A stretch of DNA of 35,000 nt from Stramonita haemastoma (GCA_030674155.1 CM060318.1:72015717-72050716), one strand, 5' to 3'. Positions 17,101-25,931 are shown, counted from the first letter of the stretch. Numbers and translations: made by a program. The notes: generated by a model not told the origin, from the letters alone.

Positions 17101-17225
17101 ATCTCCTACTAGCCACACAGGATCGTGAAGCATGGAAAAAGATCGCTGTTGCGTCTTCTCTCATGTCCCCCCTACGTCCTTTGGGACATGGGACTGAGTG
17201 AGTGAGTGAGTGAGTTGTTGTTCCA
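14125..17225 (+). mobile_element. RTE-type non-LTR retrotransposon (LINE), apparently complete
   Basis: The element carries one long ORF coding for an AP-type endonuclease and a reverse transcriptase with no LTRs, and ends in a short (TGAG)n tail (17,197-17,214). This architecture (single ORF, tandem-repeat 3' end, about 3.1 kb) is typical of the RTE clade. GTTGTTGTTCCA occurs just before the element (14,125-14,136) and just after it (17,214-17,225). This 12-bp direct repeat is read as the target-site duplication. The insertion lies in an intron in the same orientation as the host gene. The intact ORF and clean TSD suggest recent insertion. Confidence 0.92.
14136..17201 (+). CDS. LINE endonuclease-reverse transcriptase polyprotein (1,021 codons)
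   Basis: It copies the LINE RNA into DNA at a nicked target. The endonuclease domain lies at about residues 50-295, with GTWNVRTL (about 52), AEVRWIG (about 84), GDWNAKVG (about 190) and GSDHDLVLTTI (about 287), the last holding the SDH catalytic motif. The reverse transcriptase lies at about 525-850: PGIDNIPAELIK, EEQAGFRPKRST, FIDFKKAFDRVWHDG (motif A aspartate), VGVRQGCLLSPVLFNLF (motif B) and LRFADDIDLMG (FADD catalytic pair, about 755). The C-terminal part includes KRRRGRQKKSWVDNIKDW. All catalytic motifs are present and no stop or frameshift occurs. The first ATG overlaps the target-site duplication, so ATG 14,163 (MPDRSRPG) is a likelier native start. Such proteins are often mislabelled craniofacial development protein 2-like. 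Confidence 0.95.
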   Translation: MMRTTKQKHMPDRSRPGSTTTALPTASLQGGSDKCATGAEQTLKLPAKGATIGTWNVRTLYQTGKVQELTHELQRYKWDIIGLAEVRWIGFGETTTQDGHKIWYSGEEKLHQHGVGFIVRKEIVSSIISCTPVSSRLISIRVSAKPQNLTIIQVYAPTSDYDDDQIEEFYEELENVISKTPKKDILIVEGDWNAKVGPDAYDTWAGTTGRFGLGETNDRGQRLLEFAKKHKLTLANTLHPHKPSRTSTWHSPNGLIHNQIDYILSPQRFKSSINKANTRTFPGADIGSDHDLVLTTIRLKLKAKHQPKSPRIRFDLEKLKDPTVVEIFQANIGGKFAALTAIDNDVDTLANNIKEVLTTAAEETLGRSRTKKQPWVTNEVLDLCDKRRELKKQKFTSQEAYKKYMDSHREVRKKMREAKEAWIEEQCNNIEAGMAKGNSKTAYDTLKALTKTTQPKASVIEDKEGNLLTESNAILQRWTEYCEGLYNYPLRPDTNIVSDKPPEHQDKDPPILRCEVDAAIKQLKKGKSPGIDNIPAELIKNGGNETARRFTELCQKIHDTKEWPKEWTQSLVIPLPKKGNLKQCQNYRTISLISHPSKIMLQVVLNRLKNQAEKLLAEEQAGFRPKRSTMEQIFNLRILIEKHLQHQKDLYHNFIDFKKAFDRVWHDGLWQVLRHFNIDSCLIEVIKALYENARSAVFINNHVGEFFKTTVGVRQGCLLSPVLFNLFLENIMTETLQNHHTSISIGGRPLCNLRFADDIDLMGSSKQELQILTDNLTDRASAYGMEVSTEKSKIMVNSASNDITEIKMNGEILEEVSQFKYLGSILTKDGTSNNEVKARIATATSALVRLQRIIRSNNISFCTKYHLYKSLVISILLYGCESWTLTAELERRIQAFENKCHRRLLKISYKEHKTNNYVKEEIKKRVGPQEPLLSTIKRRKLMWFGHTTRHNTLAKTILQGTVEGKRRRGRQKKSWVDNIKDWTAQPLQHLLLATQDREAWKKIAVASSLMSPLRPLGHGTE

Positions 17226-17239
17226 CAGTGCACAAATCC

Positions 17240-17425
17240 AACATCACTCAGTAGGGCCTAGTCAAGAGTGCTAAATTTAGCGCACCCCTTTCCTTTTACC
17301 TAGTCCATGTGTGGTCAGCTCCTGCTATAAATAGCACCAACTGGCCACAACTGGGATGGGCTGGGATAATTAGCTCCTGAGAGGAGCTGAAAGTGGGGGG
17401 ACACTGACAGCTTTGGTTGTACACT
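17240..17425 (+). repeat. Dispersed repeat R4 next to the LINE and an exon
   Basis: TTTAGCGCACCCCTTTCC, GTGGTCAGCTCCTGCTATAA, GGGATAATTAGCTCCTGAG and GAGCTGAAAGTGGGGGGACA match the reverse complement of 3,594-3,725. It ends about 20 bases before the acceptor at 17,446. Confidence 0.7.
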
Positions 17426-17446
17426 GTGGCTGATTTTGTTTGGCAG

Positions 17447-17758
17447 GTGTTGATGCTGCTGCCAGCGCTGTACCTGCTGATACAGAGCCTGCTGACCCTG
17501 AAGGAGCAGAAGTGTCAGTTCACTAAGAGGCCTGGCCACTGGCTGCAGCTGTCTATTGTCGTCCTCACCCTCGCCAGCATCGCCACCTACATCGCCTGCG
17601 TGCACAGCGCCACCCACGCCATGCAGAGGTTCAGTAGCGGCACTGGCAGTTCTGCATCGTCATCGTCGTCGTCATTCACCAACTTTGAGCATGCGGTTCA
17701 CCTGCATGACATTTTACGTTTGTTGCATGCCTGCCTGCTGTTTTTGTTGTTCCTCAAG
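17447..17758 (+). CDS. Polycystin-1-like exon: S2, S3 and start of S4
   Basis: The acceptor is ttttgtttggcag and the donor is CTCAAG|GTAGAC; the exon is 312 nt, phase 0 both ends. It reads VLMLLPALYLLIQSLLTLKE (S2), QKCQFTKRPGHWLQLSIVVL, TLASIATYIACVHSATHAMQ (S3), RFSSGTGSS plus a serine run from TCG/TCA repeats (about 17,657-17,680), then FTNFEHAVHLHDILRLLHAC, LLFLLFLK. In polycystin-1 the same order (membrane helix, charged turn, helix, FxxF...A...LLLFLLLLK) leads into the S4 sequence of the next exon. The serine run between S3 and S4 looks like a recent microsatellite expansion in coding DNA. The frame is intact. Confidence 0.92.
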
Positions 17759-18740
17759 GTAGACTACTACTTCTGCTACTGCTGCTACACTGTGTGGCTG
17801 GCTGGGCTTGGTCCATCTAGTGCTGTCTTCTGTCCTGTCTGGTCTTTGTCTTAACACTTTGTGTGTCGTGTGTTTCGTGTGTGTGTGTTGTTGTTGTGGT
17901 TGTTAGTTTGGAAAGAGATGTTTGGGAGTGACAGGGGAAGGGGACACAGGATGGGTGTTGTGAATAAAGTGGGGGGTTTTCCCTGTTATCAGGCAGTGTA
18001 CAGTTTGATCATAATCTGAAATGATTGAAGAACAAAAGTGTGTTACCATCACATCTTGCTCTGAAGTATATTACCAGAAATCTTGTTTAAAGTAAGTATG
18101 TTACCGCAACTAAATCTTGTTTGTAAGGTCTTTGTTTCCATAATTTCCCTTTTGCCAATATGATGAGGGGGGGGGGGGGGGGGGGGAGGGTCTTTTTTCT
18201 TTTATAGTGGGTTACATTTATTTCATTTTTTTTTTATATGTCTACCTTAGAATTGTGAGGATGCATGAGTGATAGATACAAATGGGAAAAACTTCAGACT
18301 GTTACATAACGCACACAAGTTTGTTATAATGTGGAGTGATGGCCTAGTGGTGTTGGTGCTAGTCTTTTAGGTGAGGTAATTACAAGCCAAGGTCCAATAT
18401 ACAATAATATGCATTTTCAAGCTTGTAAAGGAACTAACAGCATCAAGAGAGCTATACCTTGCTATGTTAGTGGGAGAGTCTGTCCCATAAGAAACAAGTC
18501 CACTTATAAACAGGACAAAATCGATGTGTAAAATGGGTGGCACAGCACTGTAACGAATTTCAGTGTGGAGAAATTTGCTGGGATGATGAATACAGTAAAG
18601 GGTAAAGATGCTCAATAGGTGCAGACTTCAATAGTCTGTTCACAAACCAAGATAGCTGGGCAAAATGAAAATGAATAAGTTTTGTTACTGATGGTAACAA
18701 GGATTACTTATGTTCACTGACATTGTTGATGTTTGTGTTG

Positions 18741-19050
18741 TACATAACAGTATAAATTGAGTACTTGTGTTTGTTAGTGGATCGTGTACATAACAGTATA
18801 AATTGAGTACTTGTGTATGTTAGTGGATCTTACACAACAGTATAGATTGAGTTCTTGTGTTTGTTAGCAGATTGTACATAACAGTAGAAATTGGGTTCTT
18901 GTGTCTGTTAATAGATTGTACATAACACTGTTAATTGGGCTCTTGTGTCTGTAAGTAGATCATACATAATTATATAAATTGGGTTCTTATGTTTGTTAGT
19001 GGATCGTATATATCAGTATTTATCAGGTACTTGTGTTTGTTAGCAGACAA
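18741..19050 (+). repeat. 44-bp minisatellite, 7 copies
   Basis: The unit is of the type TACATAACAGTATAAATTGA, GTTCTTGTGTTTGTTAGTGG, ATCG. Anchors lie at 18,741, 18,787, 18,831, 18,875, 18,919, 18,963 and 19,007, with spacing of 44 (the first 46). The copies are moderately diverged. It is intronic. Confidence 0.93.
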
Positions 19051-19369
19051 CTCATTTTGTATGGATCCACAGGTAGGTTCGTTTGATGGTGTATATCAAG
19101 CTCTTTAGTTTGTTTGTCTGTGCTCCTCACAAATCCTGTCGCCCTGTCTGTCACAGATAGTCTGTGGATCACTCAACACACCGTTATCATTTGCAGCCTT
19201 CAGAACTGCAGATCACAGCTTCTGTGTTGCTGAGTTAGGCACTGAACTGAATGAATCTTCAGATTTTGGTTTTGCTTTTCCTTGTTTCGTTTTATGTCAT
19301 GATTCAACTGCTTGCATAGGTGTGTAAGGCATTTGAGCATGCTGTGGTACATGATTTAGTCTGGCTGTC

Positions 19370-19835
<466 letters not shown>

Positions 19836-20072
19836 TCTATCTCTGTGTCTCACCCTTTTTCCTCATTATCTTCTAAACATGTTCACTATTTTGCTGGTTT
19901 TTTTTTTCTGACAACATCAATCCCTTCATCACCCAAAAAAGCCTCACACACCCACATGTGCTCTTCTCCTCTTCTCACCCTCAGTGTCAGGCACTCAATC
20001 CTGGTCATCCTCTCTGCCCATGTTTCAGTCAGACACACAACACAGGTCTGTGTGTTTTTTGTGTGTTCTCAG

Positions 20073-20207
20073 ATTGCGGGCCAGGTACGATTCATCCGCC
20101 CGTTGAGCGTGTACCCTCGCACCCTGGCCCGGGCCAGCAGTGGACTGTTGGGGGCCTCCTTCCTCTTCGTCCTCCTCCTCCTCATCTACACCCAGCTGGG
20201 TTACCTG
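20073..20207 (+). CDS. Polycystin-1-like exon: S4-S5 linker and S5
   Basis: The acceptor is ttttgtgtgttctcag. The donor is TACCTG|GTCAGT, a modest site that is tandemly copied downstream. The exon is 135 nt, phase 0 both ends. It reads IAGQVRFIRPLSVYPRTLAR, ASSGLLGASFLFVLLLLIYT, QLGYL. Polycystin-1 has LRFVR...FGRTLRRA...LLLLAYAQLGHL here. The S4 region carries few positive charges, as in the family. The frame is intact and continues into FYGSALHGY in the next exon. Confidence 0.93.
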
Positions 20208-20640
20208 GTCAGTGCTGGATGAGGCTCTGTGATCTGTCTGTTGTTTTAGTGTTTTGTTGTTTGTTGATGTTGTTGTTTTGCTGGGTTACCTGGTCAGTTC
20301 TGGATGCCGTGTGATCGTCTGTTGTTTTAGTTTTGTTGTTGTTGTTTTTGTTGTTGTTGTTTGTTGATGTTGTTGTTGTTGGGTTACCTGGTCAGTTCTG
20401 GATGCCGTGTGATCGTCTGTTGTTTTAGTTTTGTTGTTGTTGTTTTGTTGTTGTTGTTTGTTGATGTTGTTGTTGTTGGTTACCTGGTCAGTGCTGGCTG
20501 TCGTGTGATCGTCTGTTGTTTTAGTTTTGTTGTTTTTTGTTTTGTTGTTTGGTGATGTTTTGTTGTTGTTGGGAATCCTGGTCAGTTCTGATGTTGTGCT
20601 TGTGACTGTGTTGTTTTAGTTTTGTTGTTGTTTTCAACAT
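20192..20640 (+). repeat. Minisatellite of 85-98 bp copying an exon end and its donor, 5 copies
   Basis: Each unit starts with GGGTTACCTGGTCAGTTCTG, continues with GATGCCGTGTGATCGTCTGT, TGTTTTAG and a long GTT-rich stretch. TTACCTGGTC anchors lie at 20,201 (the true exon end), 20,286, 20,384 and 20,480, and a degenerate fifth at about 20,574 (AATCCTGGTCAG). Spacings are 85, 98, 96 and 94. The last codons of the exon (LGYL) and the 5' splice site are thus repeated into the intron. Confidence 0.93.
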
Positions 20641-20764
20641 TGTTGGTGTTGGTGGTGTTGTTGGTGGTGGTGTGTGTTTCACAGCGTACCTTCCGTGGGG
20701 GTCAGTTAGAAAATGCGCTCTGACTCACTCATCTCCCACCTGGGAATCATTGTGGGATTTTTTC

Positions 20765-20885
20765 CCCTTGGTTAGAGCTTCTAGGGCCTCTAATAGTGAG
20801 ATTTTTGCATGTCTGACTGTTTTTGCTTACCGTTTAGGGTAGCCACATCCCGACTTTAGGGATGGAATCACTGTGAGATTGAAAC
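20765..20885 (-). repeat. Dispersed repeat R5, inverted copy
   Basis: In reverse complement: CCATCCCTAAAGTCGGGATG, TGGCTACCC, AAAAATCTCACTATTAGAGG, CCTAGAAGCTCT. It matches the R5 copies at 22,345 and 32,115. Confidence 0.65.
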
Positions 20886-21094
20886 TAGACTGTGAATGAG
20901 AAGTTTGCATGCTTTATCTTTTTCAAGTTCCTCACCACTTGGACAGCCAGTTCAGAGGAATTGTTTTACTCCTTAAAAGGAGGGTGCAGGTTGTTATGCT
21001 AAGAGCTTGTCACAGCAGAAGGCAATCTCAACATACCATTTTTCTTTTAGCCTGACAACATATTGACACAGGTCTCGTCCCCTGTGTCAGAGTG

Positions 21095-21175
21095 TGGCTA
21101 CCTGAATGATGGGAAAAAATGGCACATTGGAAACATTTTTACCATTGGTGACCCTCAGAGCTCTTTCTCAGGAAC
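21095..21175 (+). repeat. Dispersed repeat R5, partial copy
   Basis: GTGTGGCTACCTGAATGATG and TTTTACCATTGGTGACCCTC, AGAGCTC follow the order of the R5 core. Confidence 0.55.
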
Positions 21176-21185
21176 AGGAGGAAAA

Positions 21186-21304
21186 AAAAAAAATATAATA
21201 TATATATATATAATATAAAATATATATATAAAATATATATATATAATATATATAAATATATAAAAAATAAAAATGTGTGTGTGTGTGTGTGTTTTTAGTG
21301 TGTG

Positions 21305-21335
<31 letters not shown>

Positions 21336-21390
21336 ATGCGTGCGTGCGTGCGTGTTCGTGCGTGCGTGGGTGCGTGTGTGCGTGTGTGGT
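21186..21390. repeat. AT microsatellite followed by GT/GCGT tract
   Basis: ATATATAA repeats (21,190-21,262) are followed by (GT)n, then GTGC repeats (21,318-21,375). Confidence 0.93.
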
Positions 21391-21510
21391 ATATGGCTGA
21401 TGGAGAAATCAGAAGAGACAAAACAGGCTGTTTCAATCCTCCCATATTTTTGTCTTAAATACCCGACACCCTGTACTTAACCCTCTCCCCACCTCCCCTG
21501 CTTGTTGCAG

Positions 21511-21831
21511 TTTTACGGGTCGGCCCTGCACGGGTACCGCAGCGTGCAGAACACGCTGATGAGCATGGTGGGGGTGATGAAGGGCAGCGTGGACCTGAGC
21601 TCAGAGCTGGAGCAGCAGCGCATCTTCACCCCCTTCTTCTTCTGCTCCTTCTACCTGCTGGTCTAGGGCTCTTCGTGGCCTTTGCCATCGCCATTCTGCA
21701 GGATGCCTACAAGCTGACGCGCTCCCAGATGTTCTACAAATCCTCGCTGGAGCCGCAGGACTACGAGATGATTGAGTTCATGCTGAAGAGGTTCAAGCTG
21801 TGGGCTGGCATCACCAAACCCAAGCCAGTCA
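21511..21831 (+). CDS. Polycystin-1-like exon: pore region and S6 (frameshifted)
   Basis: The acceptor is tgcttgttgcag and the donor is GTCA|GTGAGT; phase 0 in, phase 1 out. It reads FYGSALHGYRSVQNTLMSMV, GVMKGSVDLSSELEQQRIFT, PFFFCSFYLLV. After one missing base at about 21,660-21,666 (the given sequence shows TAG) it continues LGLFVAFAIAILQDAYKLTR, SQMFYKSSLEPQDYEMIEFM, LKRFKLWAGITKPKPV. GSALHGYRS is the polycystin-1 pore-loop entry, and S6 runs into the ILQDAY cytosolic helix. No acidic LGD-type filter is visible where PKD2 has one. Both sides of the break are unmistakably the same domain. Confidence 0.93.
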
Positions 21832-21869
21832 GTGAGTGTTTTGTTGTTGATTGTTGTTGATTTTGTTTT

Positions 21870-22617
21870 GGGGGTTTTGGGGGGGGGGGGGGGGGGGTTT
21901 GTTGTTTTTTTAAGTGATTTTTTTTCCCTGCTGCCTCTTATTATTGTATTGATTTACTTCTTCTTTGGATTTTTAGGGTTCTAATTTTTTAGGGATAAGG
22001 TTTTGATTTGATTATTCAGATACTCGATTCAGTTCTGAAAAGCTTTTTTTTTTGCTTTTTTTTCTATTATAGAAAGCTGTATATTGTTTTGAAAAGAGAG
22101 ATGCATTTTGCATTATGTGAGTCTCAAATAGCGACATGCACATATGCTGTACTTCACAGACTGCTTAATAACTTAATTGGGTTTTTTTTTGGGGGGAGAG
22201 GTTTTTTGTGGGTTTTGTTTTTTTTGCTTTTAATAGAATACCCCAGAATCATCATGTATAACTGGGTAAGAGTTAAGTAGTTTTCTAGAATTTTACATGT
22301 TTTGAGCTGAGCAATTTTTTAAAACCTAATTACAACTGCTCTGAAGGGATAAAATATCCCCAAAGTTGGGATGCAGCTACCTTCATGGTGGGCTAAAACG
22401 GTTGGATAGACAAAATCTCACCATTGGTGATCGTTGAAGATTTAGCCAAGAAACAAAAAAAAGGGGGGGGGGGGATAAATTATATTAAAAACTGAGTACA
22501 TTAAGCAATTCTTCACTTTAAAAGTCATGTATAAAGTTGCGCTGCAATGAAACCAGAAACGAATGTAGGGCGCACATTGACACACCGCACACACATATCC
22601 CTCCACTGGGTGTGCAG
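21870..22617. other. Intron: G run, T-rich DNA and repeat R5
   Basis: A G run (21,878-21,897), T-rich sequence and an R5 copy. No coding signal. Confidence 0.6.
22345..22450 (+). repeat. Dispersed repeat R5
   Basis: CCCCAAAGTTGGGATGCAGC, TACCTTCATGGTGGGCTAAA and ACAAAATCTCACCATTGGTG share order and sequence with 32,115-32,230. Confidence 0.75.
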
Positions 22618-22820
22618 GCATTCCGCGTGTGCAGTTTGAAGGCCAGCCCTCCCTGCCCAGTCGGGGCAGCAGTTCGGCCACGTCGTCCCGACGCTCCCCC
22701 AGCCAAAACTCCATGGAGGGCAGCACCCCCTCCCCCGACCTCATCCCCTCCTCCGGCAATGCAGACGCCCTGGACAAGCTCATGCCTGCCTGGGAGAGGA
22801 TGCTTTCCCTTCTAGGCAAC
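22618..22820 (+). CDS. Polycystin-1-like exon: serine-rich C-tail and helix
   Basis: The acceptor is gggtgtgcag and the donor is GGCAAC|GTGAGT; the exon is 203 nt, phase 1 in and phase 0 out. It reads (S)IPRVQFEGQPSLPSRGSS, SATSSRRSPSQNSMEGSTPS, PDLIPSSGNADALDKLMPAW, ERMLSLLGN. This is a cytosolic, phosphorylatable low-complexity linker followed by a helix (LDKLMPAWERMLSLL) with heptad-like leucines that continues into the next exon. This may correspond to the C-terminal coiled coil of polycystin-1, but the sequence alone does not prove it. The frame is intact. Confidence 0.85.
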
Positions 22821-22854
22821 GTGAGTCTTTATTTATTTTTATTATTTTATTATT

Positions 22855-23140
22855 ATTCTTTTATATCGAGGATAATGGGATATGCATTCTTGTGCTTTTT
22901 TTTACATCTTGTCCCCTTGTGTTGCAGTTTTGTAAATGTCATCTGTTCCCACCGGCACACGATGGCCTACTCTTACGAAAAGCGGAACAGGATTTAACGT
23001 GTGTGCAAGATATTCTGTGTGCGTTCACACATGGGGCCTTGGTTTATTGTCTCATCCGAAGGACTTTCATGATTTGTGGGGCATGTGGAGTCTGAGGTTT
23101 GCATTGATGTTGTCATAATGGTAGGGGGTTACCCCGACAT
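22855..23140 (-). mobile_element. SINE family R1, near-complete body (inverted)
   Basis: TATCGAGGATAATGGGATAT, ACATCTTGTCCCCTTGTGTT, GGCCTACTCTTACGAAAAGC, GGATTTAACGTGTGTGCAAG and TCTCATCCGAAGGACTTTCA follow the R1 order seen at 4,945 and 31,005. An oppositely oriented copy lies at 23,485-23,745 in the same intron. Confidence 0.82.
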
Positions 23141-23484
23141 TGTCAGTGTTGATTGTTTTTTTAATTTTTTAGTCATCTCAGAATCACAGTTGTATCACTA
23201 TTACACCTCTTAAGGAATGTAGATATTGTCAGTATAAGGTATGTGCCTCTAACATGTTTCACAGAGAGCTAGAAATGTTGGGGTTATGAGAGTTGTCAGT
23301 GTAGAAATTATAGTCTTTATCAAAGTCAGTCATTATCACTATGAAACCTTTTAAGTAGTGTCAACTTTTGGATTTATGCAGGAAGGCTTTCAGGCTGAAT
23401 TAGTCACAGTTGGTATGATCACTTTCCTCATTTTGTAAGGTACAGTATGGACTTGCAACATAGCAGTATGGCTAATTACTCCAA

Positions 23485-23745
23485 GGGGCGATAGCCCAGG
23501 TCAAAATTGCGCTGGCATTGAACCGTTCATCCGTCAGAAATTTTTTCCGAGTTACATCATGTGACCCCCAAAAGTCCTTCGGATAACTTTAACCGAGCCG
23601 TCGAAAGACGCAGAACATCTTGCACACACGTTTAATCCTTTCGCTTTTCGTAAGTAGCCATCGTGCGGTGGACAGATGACTGATTACAAACTACACTAAC
23701 GGACCGAAAAAAAGCATATTGTATCTGTTACCCGAATAAGATAAA
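23485..23745 (+). mobile_element. SINE family R1, diverged copy
   Basis: A degenerate tRNA-like head (GGGGCGATAGCCCAGG, TTGAACCGTTCATC) is followed by AAAAGTCCTTCGGATAACTT, CTTGCACACACGTTTAATCC, CTTTTCGTAAGTAGCCATCG. This is the same orientation as the copy at 5,531. Confidence 0.72.
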
Positions 23746-23886
23746 AAAAAAAATAAAACACAGCATACTCTACTTTCTCCATCATTAACACTACAAGCTT
23801 TGCACTACACAGAATTCTCTATTCTTGTAACAACAACACAATGCCTGTGGTATAAAAAAAACAATATTTATAACTTTGTCTTGCAG

Positions 23887-24087
23887 GTGGAGAGCCTGGA
23901 CAAAGAGGAGCAGAGGCAGGTGGGGTGTGTCCAGATCGCCTGCAACCGCCTGACCAGTGACCAGCAGGACAGAAGCCCCCAGGGAAAGCCTCCCGTCAAC
24001 CCCAAGAGCAAGCTGTCCCGATTCCGCCTCAACTTCCACAACAGCAGCGGCGGGGACCAGAGCACGGAGCAGGCGGGACACGCCTGA
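23887..24087 (+). CDS. Polycystin-1-like terminal coding exon
   Basis: The acceptor is ctttgtcttgcag; phase 0 in. It reads VESLDKEEQRQVGCVQIACN, RLTSDQQDRSPQGKPPVNPK, SKLSRFRLNFHNSSGGDQST, EQAGHA, then TGA (24,085-24,087). The first residues continue the helix of the previous exon (LLGN|VESLDKEEQ). The remainder is a basic/serine-rich cytosolic tail. No donor is needed after it. The TGA is followed in the same frame by 110 further sense codons with similar composition, so the true end is uncertain. Confidence 0.85.
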   Translation: MESLDKEEQRQVGCVQIACNRLTSDQQDRSPQGKPPVNPKSKLSRFRLNFHNSSGGDQSTEQAGHA

Positions 24088-24420
24088 CCTTCACCCCCCC
24101 TCTCTGCGCGGGGGGAGGGCAGTCAACGGATCATGATGCGGACGCTCAGTGACCAGGGGGGCGGGGGGTCCCTGCGTCTGCCCGACCGCCCGGCCAGCGA
24201 CAGTCAGAAGGTGCGGCCCTCCTCCAGCATGGGGGGCATGGAAACAGGGGTCAAGGACACCTTCCCCGGCAGCGCTGCACAGCGCAGTCGCCTCAACACC
24301 GGCAGTGCCAGGACTCAAGGAAATGCCGGTGCCGGCCCCTCTTCCGGCCAGAGAGGAGGTCCCTCTCTTCTTCTTCCACTCAGTCACCGCGGAAGGGTTG
24401 GCTGGATCTCGGCTGACTAA
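24088..24420 (+). other. In-frame open extension after the TGA stop
   Basis: In the frame of the terminal exon the 110 codons after TGA read PSPPLSARGEGSQRIMMRTL, SDQGGGGSLRLPDRPASDSQ, KVRPSSSMGGMETGVKDTFP, GSAAQRSRLNTGS and so on to TAA at 24,418-24,420. GC content is high compared with the AT-rich DNA after 24,480, and composition is like the cytosolic tail. A second frame (24,149-24,475) is also open and ends KVAASETAEDSKKKAWEG. It may be tail coding sequence cut off by a stop mutation or sequencing error, a stop-readthrough extension, or GC-rich 3' UTR. Confidence 0.5.
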
Positions 24421-24625
24421 AGTGGCTGCCTCAGAGACTGCTGAAGACAGCAAGAAAAAAGCCTGGGAGGGATAAACTCCAGACACGTGAATCATTTAAA
24501 TCTCTGCTTTGCTCATTTTGTGACAGTACTGTAAAATCATGGTGATGAAAAAAAACCAACCAACCAAACAAACCCCTAAACCTCTGTGCCCTTGAAAACC
24601 AGACTGTAATTTAAATACACAACGA

Positions 24626-24631
24626 AATAAA
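24626..24631 (+). terminator. Candidate proximal polyadenylation signal AATAAA
   Basis: AATAAA lies 0.54 kb after the TGA, with GT-rich sequence (GACGTTGTTGAAGTGGATGT) about 40 bases further. It would give a short 3' UTR. Confidence 0.55.
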
Positions 24632-25500
24632 AGACTAATGGTGACCTTCACCTGGGTCTCCTCATGTGACGTTGTTGAAGTGGATGTGTTCAGCAAGTGG
24701 AAGTGAATACAGAAATGATGAAACAGTATTTTCAGTGTGGAGTAAGATTAGTGTGGTTTAGTGCAGGGCGTGCTATTTTTTTTGGTTAGGTTTTTTTGTT
24801 TTTTAGTAGCTAGTGTTGTTTGAGGTGCAGTGGTTATAGTGTGGATCTACAGGGCATAGAATTGAACTTGTGAATTAAATTGTCAGAATGGATTGCTTTT
24901 GTTACGTTTCGTCAGTCAGTTTCAGCAAGGTCATCCTCCACTCACCATAGTTGTATTTCCCCTTACAGTTTTGCTGCTCTTAACTTTCCCTGTCCTTTGG
25001 ACTGCAGAACAAAGCATCAGCAAGTCTGAGATTTGCGTAATATTTACCAGCATTGTACTGCAAACATGGTCAGTTCTTGAGAGCAAAATTTAGAGTTAAT
25101 TTTCCTTCTACCCTTTTAGTGTTCCCAGAGATCACTTAGGCCATGTTTCTCTTGCATTTTCAGATAGAGGATGCTCTCCCTTTCACTGCTATGTCTGTTA
25201 TGTTTTCTTCCTGTAGGCCTGGGCATCTTGAAAGTATTCTATCATACAACTTCCAGCCAATCTGAGTTAGAATTTTGTTGTTTTTTGTTGTTTTTAAGAC
25301 AAATGCATTGCGTTAGTATTTCCTTTCTTCCTTTTTGGCACCAGGCAACTGATTTTCTGTAGAACTTCACAGTCACCTAATTGTTATAATCAGAGAAATG
25401 TTTCTGATTCAGGTTGTCAAGTGCTTGGTTACAGCACTGTACTCTGATATTCACAAAAGGGATATGTTCGTCTGCTAGCCTTTCTTTTACAGTGAAGAAC

Positions 25501-25612
<112 letters not shown>

Positions 25613-25845
25613 TAGTAATTCTCCCATTGCTTTGCAGTTCCTCTATGAAGCTGTTGATGATGTGATTCTGGTCCAGGCAACTGATCAGTCTGTGATATAT
25701 TATAGTTGTGAATATTCAGAGGTTGATATAGGGTAACTAAGATAGTGTAAATATTCATATGTCCATTGTGAATATTGTTTAGTAATGAACTGGTTTTTGA
25801 TTTTCTTTGATTTATCTTTGTGTGAGAGAGCAGATCTGCATCCAT

Positions 25846-25852
25846 GTGTGTA

Positions 25853-25931
<79 letters not shown>

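Noticed and set aside
22442..22819. Minus-strand ORF of 125 codons opposite the C-tail exon
   Set aside because: Shadow of the plus-strand exon, which has matching phases and splice sites.
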